From NCBI GenBank assembly GCA_035526825.1, contig DATLBT010000132.1:1-64000 (forward strand): DNA of 64,000 nucleotides, written 5' to 3'. Below the pieces are notes generated by a model that ran no database searches, was not told where the DNA came from, and saw nothing but the letters and a program-made list of their open reading frames with translations. Origin of the DNA: JACPFV01 sp035526825 (lineage in GTDB: Bacteria; Pseudomonadota; Gammaproteobacteria; Nevskiales; Nevskiaceae). Position 1 is the first letter of the stretch. Every line of letters starts with the position of its first letter. The translations under genes and the position numbers were made by a program. Below, in pieces: positions 9,056 to 18,257 of this stretch.

Positions 9056-9832
9056 TCAGGGCTCGAGGCTGTTCGCGAGGCGTGCGAAGTCCGCGGGCGA
9101 CAGGGTTTCGCCGCGGGCACGAGGGTCGATGCCGGCGGCCTCGATGCGCGACGCGCTGGCGATGCTGCGCAGCGCATTCGACAGCGTTTTGCGGCGCTGG
9201 CCGAACGCGAGCTTCACCACCTCGTCGTAACGCGCCAGATTGTCGATCGCGAAGGGCGGTGGCCGCGGCACCAAACGCACCACCGCCGAATCGACCTGCG
9301 GCGGCGGCGTGAACGCGCCGGGCCCGACCGTGAACAACTCGGCGACCTCGGCGCGCGCCGCGATCGTCGCCGTGAGCCGACCGTAATCGTCGGTGTCCGG
9401 TTCCGCCGCCATGCGCCGCACGACTTCCTTCTGCAGCATGAAGTGCATGTCCTCGATGGCGCCCGCGTGCTCGAGCAGGTGGAACAGCAGCGGCGTCGAG
9501 ATGTTGTAGGGCAGGTTGCCGACAACGCGCAGCGGACCGTCCGCGCGCAAGGTCGCGAAGTCCACTTCCAGCGCATCGGCCTGGATCACCTTGAGGCCGG
9601 GATGATGGCCGCAGGCCTCGCGCAGCGGCGGGATGACGTCGCGATCGATCTCGATGACGGTCAGCACGTCACAGCGTTTCAGCAGCGGCACGGTGAGTGC
9701 GCCAAGGCCCGGGCCGATTTCGACCAGCGCCTCCCCGGGCTTTGGATTGATCGCGCGCACGATGCGGTCGATGACGTTGCCGTCATGCAGGAAGTGCTGG
9801 CCGAAGCGCTTGCGCGCGCGGTGCTCAGCCAC
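9056..9832 (-). CDS. ksgA: 16S rRNA (adenine1518/1519-N6) dimethyltransferase
   Basis: A 258-aa KsgA/RsmA methyltransferase that dimethylates two adjacent adenines in the 3' end of 16S rRNA during small-subunit maturation. It shows the typical N-terminus (AEHRARKRFGQHFLHD), SAM-binding motif VEIGPGLGALT and catalytic NLPYNIS. The GTG at 9832 is chosen because family members begin here and because it overlaps the pdxA stop by eight bases, as expected for translational coupling. A longer start at 9868 would lie inside pdxA and add unconserved residues. Confidence 0.95.
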   Translation of the reverse strand: MAEHRARKRFGQHFLHDGNVIDRIVRAINPKPGEALVEIGPGLGALTVPLLKRCDVLTVIEIDRDVIPPLREACGHHPGLKVIQADALEVDFATLRADGPLRVVGNLPYNISTPLLFHLLEHAGAIEDMHFMLQKEVVRRMAAEPDTDDYGRLTATIAARAEVAELFTVGPGAFTPPPQVDSAVVRLVPRPPPFAIDNLARYDEVVKLAFGQRRKTLSNALRSIASASRIEAAGIDPRARGETLSPADFARLANSLEP

Positions 9833-10832
9833 GTCGCGCCAGCCCAACCGCCAGCGCCAGCGCGGCATGCAGGCTGCCCGGATCGGCGCGCCCGTGCCCC
9901 GCCAGCTCGAGCGCGGTGCCGTGGTCCACCGAGGTCCGCGCGATCGGCAAGCCGAGCGTCACGTTCACCGCCTCGCCAAACCCGGCGTACTTCAGCACCG
10001 GCAGCCCCTGGTCGTGGTACATGGCGAGCACCGCGTCGGCTTGCCGCAGGTGCCGCTGCGTGAAAAGCGTGTCTGCGGGCAGCGGGCCGGTCAGGCGCAA
10101 ACCCTCGGCGCGCAACTCGGCCAGCGCCGGCTCGATCACATCGATCTCCTCGCGCCCGAGGTGACCTTGCTCGCCGGCGTGAGGGTTGAGGCCAGCCACG
10201 AGGATGCGCGGACGGGCGATGCCGAAGCGGCGCACGAGGTCGCGCGCCAGCACGCGCAGCACCGCCTTGAGCCGATGCGCGGTGATCGCCGCCGGCACAT
10301 CGCGCAACGCAAGATGCGTGGTGGCCAGCGCGACGCGCAGCGAGCCTGCGACCAGCAGCATCACCGGCGTGGCGACGCCGGTGAGCTCGGCCAGATATTC
10401 CGTGTGTCCCGAGAAGCGGATGCCAGCGTCGTTGATGACGCCCTTGTGCACCGGGCCGGTGACCATTGCCGTGTTGCGGTCCGCCTGGCACAGCTCGACC
10501 GCGCGGCGCAGCGTTGCCAGTACGTACTCCGCGTTGGCGGGCGCGAGGCGACCCGCGACCGACGGCACGCGCAGCGGCACCGGGCATACGAGCAACCGGC
10601 CGCGCCGATGCGCGCGGCGCTTTGCTGCAGGATCAAAGGTGTCGAGCTCGAGCCGGACCTTCAGCCGCCGCGCGCGCTCGCGCAGCAGCTCGGGATCGGC
10701 GATGACGACGAGCTCGGCAGCCAGCGCGCGGCGCGACAGGCCGACGGCGAGGTCGGGACCGACGCCGGCCGGCTCGCCGGGCGTCAGCAACAGCCGCGGC
10801 AGCGCCTTACGAGGCGGCTTGCGGCTTGGCAT
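9825..10832 (-). CDS. pdxA: 4-hydroxythreonine-4-phosphate dehydrogenase
   Basis: A 335-aa enzyme of vitamin B6 synthesis that oxidises 4-phosphohydroxy-L-threonine with NAD and works with PdxJ. The family N-terminus (LLTPGEPAGVGPDLAV) is clear. Further conserved parts include GPVHKGVINDAGIRFSGHTE, GLNPHAGEQGHLGREE and AMYHDQGLPVLKY, with metal-ligand histidines. The ATG at 10832 lies inside the 3' end of surA (26-base overlap), in line with the usual surA-pdxA-ksgA coupling. The open frame extends further upstream, but that part is only the shadow of surA. Confidence 0.95.
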   Translation of the reverse strand: MPSRKPPRKALPRLLLTPGEPAGVGPDLAVGLSRRALAAELVVIADPELLRERARRLKVRLELDTFDPAAKRRAHRRGRLLVCPVPLRVPSVAGRLAPANAEYVLATLRRAVELCQADRNTAMVTGPVHKGVINDAGIRFSGHTEYLAELTGVATPVMLLVAGSLRVALATTHLALRDVPAAITAHRLKAVLRVLARDLVRRFGIARPRILVAGLNPHAGEQGHLGREEIDVIEPALAELRAEGLRLTGPLPADTLFTQRHLRQADAVLAMYHDQGLPVLKYAGFGEAVNVTLGLPIARTSVDHGTALELAGHGRADPGSLHAALALAVGLARRG

Positions 10833-12105
10833 CCTGCTGCTGACGGTACTCGACGTACGCCTCGGCGCGCAGGCGGCGCAGCCACATGTCGTATTCCTCG
10901 GACGCCTTGCGGTTCTGGATCGCCTGGCGCGCGCGGGCGCGACGCGTCTGGTCGGTGGTGTCGCGCACACGGCGCTCATTGACCTTGGCGATGTGCCAGC
11001 CGAACGAGGTGCGGAACGGCGCGGTGAGCTCGCCCGGCTTCAGCGAATCGATGGCCTTCTCGAATTCCGGCGCGAACACGCCGGACGGCTGCCAGCCGAG
11101 GTCGCCGCCGGAATTCTTGCTGCCGGTGTCGTCGGAATTCTTCTTTGCGACCTCGCCGAAATCCTCGCCTTTCTTGAGGCGCTCGTGCAGCGCGCGCGCC
11201 GCCTGCTTGGTCTGCTCCTCGTTGCGCAGCGCGTTGGGCTGAAGCAGGACGTGCTGCGAACGCGTCTCCGTCACGGTCTTGCGCTGGTCGCCGCCGCGTT
11301 GGTCGGCGAGCTTGAGGATGTGGAAGCCCGAGGCGTTTTGCAGCACGGGCGACAACTCGCCCGGCTTGAGCTTCTGCACGGCATTGGCGAACAGCTCGGG
11401 CAGGTTGGCATCGGAGCGCCACTCGAGGTCGCCGCCCTGCAGCGCCTGCTGGCCGTCGGAGTTTGCGGTGGCCATCTGCGCAAAGTCAGCGCCCTCCTGA
11501 AGCTGCTTTAGAAGCCGGTCGGCCTTGGCGCGCGCCTTGGTGCGCACTTCGCTCGATGCGCCGTCCGGTACCGCCACCAGGATGTGCGACACGCGGTACT
11601 CGGTCTGGTCGAGGCGGCTGCGATTGGCGAGGAACAGGTCGATGTCCTGCTCGGTCACCAGCACGCGCTGGTCGATCTCCCGCGCGCGCAGCCGATTGAT
11701 GGTGATCTCGTCGCGCACCTGTTCGCGCAGCGCCAGGTACTCCATGCCTTCCTTCTTCACCGCCTCGGCGAATTGCTGCAGCGTCATCTTGTTCTGCGAG
11801 GCGAGGTTGCCCAGCACTTCGTTGAGCTCGCGGTCGTCGACGCGGATGCCGGCCTGCTGGGCCCGCTGCGTCTGGACGCGCGTCAGCACCAGCCGCTCGA
11901 GTACTTGCGTGCGCAAAACGGACTCCGGCGGCAGCGCGATCTTGCGGTCGCCGAGTTGCTTGCGCGACATCTCCATCGCGCGGTCGAGCTCGCTCTGCAG
12001 AACCACGCCGTCGTCGATCACGACGACGATGCGGTCGAGAGGCTCGCCGGCGAAGGCCGCGGAAACCAGGCCCGCGACGAGGGTCAGCAAGAGGACAAAG
12101 CGCAT
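10807..12105 (-). CDS. surA: Periplasmic chaperone / peptidyl-prolyl isomerase SurA
   Basis: A 432-aa periplasmic chaperone that escorts outer-membrane proteins, including LptD, to the BAM complex. It has a signal peptide (MRFVLLLTLVAGLVSAAFA), an N-terminal chaperone domain, and two parvulin domains that open with EYRVSHILVAVP and SQHVLLQPN. The ATG at 12105 gives the standard signal peptide; an in-frame TTG lies two codons upstream. It follows lptD by 33 bases on the same strand, the classic lptD-surA order, so co-expression of client and chaperone is likely. Confidence 0.95.
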   Translation of the reverse strand: MRFVLLLTLVAGLVSAAFAGEPLDRIVVVIDDGVVLQSELDRAMEMSRKQLGDRKIALPPESVLRTQVLERLVLTRVQTQRAQQAGIRVDDRELNEVLGNLASQNKMTLQQFAEAVKKEGMEYLALREQVRDEITINRLRAREIDQRVLVTEQDIDLFLANRSRLDQTEYRVSHILVAVPDGASSEVRTKARAKADRLLKQLQEGADFAQMATANSDGQQALQGGDLEWRSDANLPELFANAVQKLKPGELSPVLQNASGFHILKLADQRGGDQRKTVTETRSQHVLLQPNALRNEEQTKQAARALHERLKKGEDFGEVAKKNSDDTGSKNSGGDLGWQPSGVFAPEFEKAIDSLKPGELTAPFRTSFGWHIAKVNERRVRDTTDQTRRARARQAIQNRKASEEYDMWLRRLRAEAYVEYRQQQDAKPQAAS

Positions 12106-12138
12106 GGGCAATCCGAAAAGCCTGGGGAAGCGGTTATT

Positions 12139-14370
12139 TTAGTCGAGCGGGGGGAGCAGCGCCTGGAAGCCGGCGCCGATCCGGGTCAGGCCCTTCAGCT
12201 CCAGCTGGAAGTAGACGCCGGTGGTGTACTCCGGCTGGTCCGCCAGCTCGTCGTAGCCGAACTGGTAACGCCGGTAGGCGCCGCGCACTGCCCAGCAGCA
12301 CGTTTCGTATTCAAGGCCGCCCAGTCCTTCGAGCGTGCGATTTTCCGCGCGCGAGTAGCGCCAGCGGGCGATCGCCGATACCGGGCCCCACAGCGGCGTC
12401 GCGGCGCTGGTGTCGAACTGCTCCAGTGCCGTGTCGGTCTGCGGCAGCACCTCGCGATAGCGATAGACGAGGTCGAGCCGCAGCGGGTCGTCGTGGTAAC
12501 GCAAGGCCGCGCTGCCACGCACGAACTCATTGCGGTCCTGCGACCATTGGGCCGTAGCACGGACCAGCAGGTCGATCGGCAGCTGCCAGTCGACTTCGCC
12601 GATGTAATCGGTGCCGCCGGTGTCGACCGTACAGCCGGGTCCGACGCAATTCTCGAGTGCGACGCGGGTCGGCTGGAAGCGGTAGATCTGGCCGAGGCTG
12701 CCCGACAGCCACTGCACGCCGGCGACCGGGTCGAGCAATCGGCTGGTGAACGCCACTGCCAGGTGGTTCGCATCGGAGATGCGGTCGATGCCCGAGTAGC
12801 GATTGCGCTCGAACAGCTGCACGAAATCGAAGTCGGGCTCGCCGCTGTCGAACTGCGGCAGCACCGACTGGTCGCGATAGGGCACGTAAAGGTAATAGGC
12901 CCGCGGCTCGAGCGTCTGCAGGTTGCCGGCGGAAGTCATGCGCTCGAAGCGCAGGCCGCCTTCGATGCTGAGCTCAGGCAACGTCCGCGTGGGGTCGGGC
13001 AGCTGCCCAACTGCCGGATCGGTGACCACGTAGCGCGTATGGCGCACGTCGAGCTGGCTCGCCGCATACCAGGCGTTCTGGTCGCTGGCAAAGCGCAGGA
13101 ATGGATTGACGTCGATGCGCTGGCCCTCGGGCGGCGCCTCGCGGATGAAGTTGACGTACTGGCCGGTGATGCCGAGCCGCGAGCCCAAGCGGGCCTTGCG
13201 CGTGATGGCGTCGATGCGCACTTCGGGCAGCCGCTGGTACGGTTCGAGATCGGGATTCACCGCCCCGGTGAGCGGATCGAGCAGCGCCGTTTCCGACACG
13301 GTCTGGTAGTCAGTGATGCGCGCGAGGATGGTGTACGCGGCCGGCGCCGTGTACGTCAGCTGCGCGCTGCGCTCGAGGTGCGTGATCGAGGCAGCCTCGA
13401 GTTGGGCGCCGAGATCCTCGAAGTAGCGCGTATCGCTCACTTCGCCGAACTTTGCCGCCAGCGCGAGGCGCCGGTTGAGCAGGCCCTGGTGACCGAAGCT
13501 GAAATAGCTGCGGCGCTCGTCGGTCTGGCTGTCTTCGTCGAGATACTCGTATGCCAGCTGGCCCGTGTTGTGGCCGGACAGGTAACGCCCTTCGCTGCCG
13601 ACCTGCGTGCCGCGCTCCGACATGTAACGCGGCGTCAGCTGCAGGTCGTAGTTCGGGGCGAGGTTGACGTAGAACGGGATGCGCAAATCCAGGCCGGTGT
13701 TGTCCGAGTCGCCGACGGTGGGAAACAGGAAACCCGTGCGGCGCCGGTCGTCGATCGGAAACTGGAACCACGGCGCGTACAGGATCGGCACGTAACCGAA
13801 GCGCAGTCTGGCGTGGCGCGCCCGGCCCAGGCCCTCGTTGCGGTCGAGCTCGATGTCGCTCGCCTCTAGGAACCAGGCGCGCGAACCGGGTGCGCAGGTG
13901 GTGTAGTAGACATCCTCGATGTCGACCGTGCCGGCCTTGGCCAGCCGCACGGTCTGCGCGGCGCCGCGGGCGGCCCGGTCGATGAGGGTGAACTCGGCGC
14001 CCCGGAAGGTACCGGTCTCGTTGGCGAGGTCGAACTCGGCCTGCCTGGAGCGGATCACGAGGTCCCGGTTGCGGAACAGCGACTCGCCGCCCAGCCGCAC
14101 CTGCCGGGTCGTCTGGTCGAACGACAATCCTTCCGCCTCGATCAGGCTGCCACCCTGCACGAGCCGCACGGTTCCGGCCAGCGTCGACAGGCCGTCCTGG
14201 GTCAGTTCGGCCTGGTTCGCGGTGATGCGCAGCCGGCCGTCGGCGGGCTCGGGCAGGTTCAGCGCCTCCTCGGCGCCGAGCTGCGGGCAGACCATCTCCA
14301 GCGCGAAAGCGGGCGCCGGAAGCAGCACGCATTGCAGCACCCACAGCAGCGTCAGCCGCGATATCTGCAA
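12139..14370 (-). CDS. lptD: LPS-assembly protein LptD
   Basis: A 743-aa outer-membrane barrel that inserts lipopolysaccharide into the outer leaflet with LptE. Visible are a signal peptide (QISRLTLLWVLQCVLLPAPA), an OstA/LptA-like N-domain (ITANQAELTQDGLSTLAGTV, then AEGLSFDQTTRQVRL), and a long barrel region rich in alternating aromatic strands. The cysteine pair CVGPGC and the CC pair in YETCCWAV fit the inter-domain disulfides. The open frame runs to an ATG at 14460, but that would put 30 residues before the signal peptide and overlap the divergent amgK start. The TTG at 14370 is therefore preferred; the exact start is uncertain. Confidence 0.93.
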   Translation of the reverse strand: MQISRLTLLWVLQCVLLPAPAFALEMVCPQLGAEEALNLPEPADGRLRITANQAELTQDGLSTLAGTVRLVQGGSLIEAEGLSFDQTTRQVRLGGESLFRNRDLVIRSRQAEFDLANETGTFRGAEFTLIDRAARGAAQTVRLAKAGTVDIEDVYYTTCAPGSRAWFLEASDIELDRNEGLGRARHARLRFGYVPILYAPWFQFPIDDRRRTGFLFPTVGDSDNTGLDLRIPFYVNLAPNYDLQLTPRYMSERGTQVGSEGRYLSGHNTGQLAYEYLDEDSQTDERRSYFSFGHQGLLNRRLALAAKFGEVSDTRYFEDLGAQLEAASITHLERSAQLTYTAPAAYTILARITDYQTVSETALLDPLTGAVNPDLEPYQRLPEVRIDAITRKARLGSRLGITGQYVNFIREAPPEGQRIDVNPFLRFASDQNAWYAASQLDVRHTRYVVTDPAVGQLPDPTRTLPELSIEGGLRFERMTSAGNLQTLEPRAYYLYVPYRDQSVLPQFDSGEPDFDFVQLFERNRYSGIDRISDANHLAVAFTSRLLDPVAGVQWLSGSLGQIYRFQPTRVALENCVGPGCTVDTGGTDYIGEVDWQLPIDLLVRATAQWSQDRNEFVRGSAALRYHDDPLRLDLVYRYREVLPQTDTALEQFDTSAATPLWGPVSAIARWRYSRAENRTLEGLGGLEYETCCWAVRGAYRRYQFGYDELADQPEYTTGVYFQLELKGLTRIGAGFQALLPPLD

Positions 14371-14458
14371 AACCGGTGGTCCGCCACGAAAAGGTGCGCA
14401 CAGTATCCGTTCCGGCACGGGCGCCGCGCAATCGAGGCAGGTATGCTTCGCGCCATTC

Positions 14459-15496
14459 ATGGACCCCGTCGCCGTCGCCGCCGATCCGCGTGCCGACCCA
14501 CGTGCTGAACACGCCCGCGCCTGGGCCCTGGCCCAGTTGCGCGTCGAGCACGCGCGCTTCGCCCCCGCCTCGGCGGATGCCTCGTTCCGGCGCTACTTTC
14601 GTGTCACATCCGCCGACGGCGCGAACAGCTGGATTGTGATGGACGCGCCGCCGCAGCAGGAGGATTGCCGGCCATTCGTGCGCATCACGCGGCTGCTGCG
14701 TGGCTGGGGCCTCAACGCCCCCGAGGTGATCGGCGAGGACCTCGATCGCGGTTACCTGCTGCTGTCGGACCTCGGCGGCCAGACATTCCTGCAGGGCTTC
14801 ACCGCAGCCAATGCCGAGCAGCTGTTTGCCGATGCCACTGCGGCGCTGGTGACAATGCAGGCACGCAGCCTCGCCGAGCCGCAGTCCGTCGCATTCCTCC
14901 CCGCGTACGACGATGCGCTGCTGTGGCGCGAGGCGCGGCTGTTCGGCGAGTGGTATCTGCCGAAGCACCTGGGCGTCGCGCTTTCGCCGGACGACGCTGC
15001 CGCGCTCGAGGCCGCGATCGAGCCGCTGATCGCGTCGGCGCTCGCCCAGCCGCGCGTGTTCGTGCATCGGGACTACATGCCACGCAACCTGATGGTGAGC
15101 ACGCCGAGCCCGGGCATCCTCGACTTTCAGGACGCAGTTCGTGGTCCGATCGCTTATGACCCCGTGTGCCTGTTCAAGGATGCCTTCCGCTCGTGGGAGC
15201 CGGCCTTCGTCGATGCGGGCCTGGCGCGTTACTGGCGCGCGGCGCGCGCGGCCGGCCTGCCGCTGCCGGCGGAGCTCGCCGAGTTCCGCCGGCAGGCCGA
15301 CTGGATGGGGCTGCAGCGCCACCTCAAGGTGCTCGGCATTTTTGCGCGGCTGACGTACCGGGACGGCAAGCCTCAATACGTGGCCGACACGCCGCGCTTC
15401 GTGCGCTACGTCATGGACGTGGCGCCGCGCTACGCCGAACTTGCGCCGCTGGCGCGGATTTTCGAGCGTCACGTGTTGCCGAGGGTCCAGCGGTGA
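14459..15496 (+). CDS. amgK: N-acetylmuramate/N-acetylglucosamine kinase
   Basis: A 345-aa aminoglycoside-phosphotransferase-fold kinase. The Brenner-type catalytic loop VFVHRDYMPRNLMV and the metal motif GILDFQDAVRGP are both present. In Pseudomonas putida, AmgK phosphorylates recycled MurNAc and GlcNAc at the anomeric position, feeding a shortcut to UDP-MurNAc that bypasses MurA-targeted de novo synthesis. The assignment rests on the kinase motifs plus coupling to a MurU-like nucleotidyltransferase and proximity to lptD-surA, the same arrangement as in pseudomonads. The ATG at 14459 is divergent from lptD. Confidence 0.9.
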   Translation: MDPVAVAADPRADPRAEHARAWALAQLRVEHARFAPASADASFRRYFRVTSADGANSWIVMDAPPQQEDCRPFVRITRLLRGWGLNAPEVIGEDLDRGYLLLSDLGGQTFLQGFTAANAEQLFADATAALVTMQARSLAEPQSVAFLPAYDDALLWREARLFGEWYLPKHLGVALSPDDAAALEAAIEPLIASALAQPRVFVHRDYMPRNLMVSTPSPGILDFQDAVRGPIAYDPVCLFKDAFRSWEPAFVDAGLARYWRAARAAGLPLPAELAEFRRQADWMGLQRHLKVLGIFARLTYRDGKPQYVADTPRFVRYVMDVAPRYAELAPLARIFERHVLPRVQR

Positions 15497-16203
15497 GCGA
15501 CCGAGCACCCCCGAAGGCCATGATCCTCGCCGCCGGCCGCGGCGCTCGCATGCGCGAGCTCACTGACGGCCTGCCCAAGCCGATGATTCCCGTCGCCGGG
15601 CGGCCGTTGATCGAATACCACCTGATGAACCTCGCGCGCGCCGGCGTGAAGGACGTGGTTATCAACCTGGGATGGCATGGCGACCGCATTCGCGACGCGA
15701 TCGGCGAAGGTCGCCGCTTCGGCCTGCACGTCAAGTATTCCGACGAGGGCTGGCCGGCGCTCGAGGTGGGTGGCGGCATACACAACGCGCTGCCAATGCT
15801 CGGCCCGGCGCCGTTCGTCGTCATCAATGGCGACGTGTTCTCCGATTTTCCGTTGGCGCGTCTGGTCGAGCGCGCTTTGATCCTGCCGCGGTGGGCGCGC
15901 GCGCACCTCGTGCTGGTGCGCAGTCCGGACTACTACCCGGCAGGCGATTTCACGCTGGAGGGTGGTCGCGTCGGCAATGAAGGCGCCGTGCGCCACACGT
16001 TCACCGGCCTGTCGGTGCACACGCCGGAATTCTTCGCCGGCTGCACGCCGGGACATTTCCCGATGCTGCCGCTATGGCGCGCCGCCGTAGCGAGGGGCGA
16101 AGTCGCCGGCGAGATGCACGGCGGGCAATGGTCAGATGTGGGGACTCCCGAGCGCCTGTCGCAGCTCGAGAGCTGGCTTGCTACGAAACGCGCTGCACCT
16201 TGA
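15493..16203 (+). CDS. murU: N-acetylmuramate alpha-1-phosphate uridylyltransferase
   Basis: A 236-aa nucleotidyltransferase with the signature MILAAGRGARMRELTDGLPKP at its N-terminus and VVINGDVFSDFP as the metal-binding site. MurU turns MurNAc-1-phosphate and UTP into UDP-MurNAc, the step after AmgK. The GTG at 15493 overlaps the amgK stop in a GTGA arrangement, with GAGG upstream, so the two are translationally coupled. Its 3' end overlaps the convergent neighbour by 23 bases. Confidence 0.9.
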   Translation: MSDRAPPKAMILAAGRGARMRELTDGLPKPMIPVAGRPLIEYHLMNLARAGVKDVVINLGWHGDRIRDAIGEGRRFGLHVKYSDEGWPALEVGGGIHNALPMLGPAPFVVINGDVFSDFPLARLVERALILPRWARAHLVLVRSPDYYPAGDFTLEGGRVGNEGAVRHTFTGLSVHTPEFFAGCTPGHFPMLPLWRAAVARGEVAGEMHGGQWSDVGTPERLSQLESWLATKRAAP

Positions 16204-16624
16204 TCTTGCGCCCGACCGCCTTGAGCTCGAGCCAGTAACCACCGAAGAAACCCTTCGTGATCACGACCTCGGGATTGTCCGGCACGCTCGGGTAGTACCC
16301 GGACTCATCGCCGGTAACCTTCCACACCTGCCCATTGTCGAGCTTGACCCGCGTGCCGCGCTGCCACTGCCTCAACGTCCCGACGATGCGCGACTCGATG
16401 CTGGCGACTTCGTCGGCGCGCGGCACCGGCTTGCCGAAGTCGTTGGGCGAGGGCGCCGGTGCGGGCAGCGCCGCGGCCGGCGCGGCAGGACGGCCGGCGA
16501 GGGCGTCGTAACAGGCGAGGCGCGCCGTCGGATCATCGACGGCGGCGCATTGCTGGATATTGGCGCCAGCGGCGGGCGCCATCAGCACCAGCAGGGCCAC
16601 GGCAGGGATCGCGTGCCGGTTCAT
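16181..16624 (-). CDS. Small exported protein of unknown function
   Basis: A 147-aa protein with a signal peptide (MNRHAIPAVALLVLMAPAAGA) followed by IQQCAAVDDPTARLACYDALAG, a motif shared by many small exported proteobacterial proteins, then an Ala/Pro linker and a beta-rich C-terminal part. No catalytic motif is visible and I assign no function. The start is fixed by an ATGA overlap with the lipA stop. The 3' end overlaps murU on the opposite strand by 23 bases. Confidence 0.75.
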   Translation of the reverse strand: MNRHAIPAVALLVLMAPAAGANIQQCAAVDDPTARLACYDALAGRPAAPAAALPAPAPSPNDFGKPVPRADEVASIESRIVGTLRQWQRGTRVKLDNGQVWKVTGDESGYYPSVPDNPEVVITKGFFGGYWLELKAVGRKIKVQRVS

Positions 16625-17625
16625 TCCACAGGCTCCAGCACGCCGTGAGCTTGCTGGTCCGCATGGTATGAGCTGCGCACCATCGGTCCGCTGGCCACGT
16701 GTGAAAAGCCCAGCGTTTCTCCGAGCACGCGTAAGCGTTCGAACTCGTCGGGGTGCGCATAGCGCACCACCGGCAGGTGGTGCCGGCTCGGCTGCAGGTA
16801 CTGGCCCAGCGTCAGCATGTCGACGCCGTGCGCGCGCAAGTCGCGCATGACCTGCTCGATTTCTCCAGGCTCCTCGCCCAGCCCCAGCATCAGGCCGGAC
16901 TTGGTTGGCACCTGCGGGTGCAGCGATTTGAAGCGCTCCAGCAGGTCCAGCGACCACTCGTAGTCTGAGCCCGGGCGCGCTTGCCGATAGAGGCGCGGCA
17001 CCGTCTCGAGATTGTGGTTGAACACGTCGGGTGGCGTGTCATTGAAGATCGCCAGCGCCGGATCCATGCGGCCGCGGAAGTCGGGCACCAGCACCTCGAT
17101 CCTGACGCGCGGTGAAAGGCTGCGGGTTTCGCGAATGCAGTTCGCGAAGTGCGCAGCACCGCCGTCGGGCAGGTCGTCACGGTCGACCGAGGTGATCACC
17201 ACGTACTTGAGCTTCAGGCCGGCGATGGTCTTCGCCAGGTGCGCAGGCTCGTCGACGTCGAGTGGCTTGGGCCGCCCGTGCGCAACGTCGCAGAACGGGC
17301 AGCGCCGCGTGCAGATGTCGCCCATGATCATGAACGTCGCGGTGCCCTTGCCGAAGCACTCGGCGAGGTTGGGACACGAGGCTTCCTCGCACACCGTGTG
17401 CAGCTGGTTTTCGCGCAGCACGGCCTTGATGCGCGCCACCTCGGGTGACGAGGGCAGCTTCGCGCGGATCCAGTCCGGCTTGCGCAGCGGTTGCAGCGTC
17501 GGCTCGATCTTGACCGGGATGCGCGCCATCTTCTCGGCGGCGCGCAGTTTCACGCCGGGCACGAGGCTGGACGGGGCGGGTTTGGGCGGGACGGTGCTCA
17601 CGGGACGCCATTCTAACGCCCGCAT
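16621..17625 (-). CDS. lipA: Lipoyl synthase
   Basis: A 334-aa radical-SAM enzyme that inserts two sulfurs into octanoyl groups on E2 and GcvH proteins. Both cluster motifs are intact: the auxiliary-cluster CEEASCPNLAEC and the radical-SAM CTRRCPFC. The conserved GVKLRAAEKMARIPVK and KSGLMLGLGE segments follow family order. The ATG at 17625 has GGAG at good spacing; a GTG at 17601 gives a length closer to the Escherichia coli protein and cannot be excluded. lipB is not in the window. Confidence 0.94.
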   Translation of the reverse strand: MRALEWRPVSTVPPKPAPSSLVPGVKLRAAEKMARIPVKIEPTLQPLRKPDWIRAKLPSSPEVARIKAVLRENQLHTVCEEASCPNLAECFGKGTATFMIMGDICTRRCPFCDVAHGRPKPLDVDEPAHLAKTIAGLKLKYVVITSVDRDDLPDGGAAHFANCIRETRSLSPRVRIEVLVPDFRGRMDPALAIFNDTPPDVFNHNLETVPRLYRQARPGSDYEWSLDLLERFKSLHPQVPTKSGLMLGLGEEPGEIEQVMRDLRAHGVDMLTLGQYLQPSRHHLPVVRYAHPDEFERLRVLGETLGFSHVASGPMVRSSYHADQQAHGVLEPVE

Positions 17626-17660
17626 GCTGAACTCCGGCATGTCGGCGAGGTCTTGCCGGT

Positions 17661-18257
17661 GTGAAGTCCATCTTGCCAATCATCGCCGGCCTCGCTGCCG
17701 CCACCACGCTCGCCGGCTGCGTGACTGCGCGCCAGACCGACCCGCCGGTGACCGCCACCGAACAATTGCTCATTTCGACCGCGGTCGACAACGCCGCGGC
17801 GCAGTTGCAGCTGCAGTTTCCCCCGGGCAGCAAGGTTTTTGTCGATGCCGGCTACGTCGACATGGACAGCACCGTCATCTATCCGCGCTACGCGCTGGCG
17901 TCGGTACGCAGGCGTTTGCTGCAGCTCGGCGCGCACCTCACCACGGATCGCGACAAGGCAACGGTGATCGTCGAGCTGCGATCCGGCGCGCAGTCGGTCA
18001 ATGACTACCGCATGCTCGTCGGCACTCCGAGCTTCTCGCTGCCGGTGCCGCTCGCGGGCAACCTGGTGATTCCCGAAGTGCCCCTGTTCCGGTTGCACGA
18101 GGAAACCGGCATCTCGAAGCTCGCGCTGGTCGCCTACGACGCAGAGGGTCGCCTCATTGGCGAAGCGGGGCCACACTTTGGCGAGGCCCGGCGCCGGCAC
18201 TGGGTCGTGCTTTTCGTGTTCTCGCGCTCCGACCAGAACATCCAGCCGGATCAATGA
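17661..18257 (+). CDS. Putative lipoprotein (DUF6655-like)
   Basis: A 198-aa predicted lipoprotein with lipobox LAGC at about residues 17-20 after a short hydrophobic signal. The body (TEQLLISTAVDNAAAQL, then GSKVFVDAGYVD, then YALASVRRRLLQLG) resembles small proteobacterial lipoproteins I associate with DUF6655; this family name is from memory and tentative. It starts at a GTG divergent from lipA and overlaps the convergent MRJP-like gene by a few bases at its 3' end. Function unknown. Confidence 0.7.
   Translation: MKSILPIIAGLAAATTLAGCVTARQTDPPVTATEQLLISTAVDNAAAQLQLQFPPGSKVFVDAGYVDMDSTVIYPRYALASVRRRLLQLGAHLTTDRDKATVIVELRSGAQSVNDYRMLVGTPSFSLPVPLAGNLVIPEVPLFRLHEETGISKLALVAYDAEGRLIGEAGPHFGEARRRHWVVLFVFSRSDQNIQPDQ

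Noticed and set aside
11584..13869. 761-codon plus-strand open frame
   Set aside because: Antisense to surA and lptD; no recognisable domain or ribosome site.
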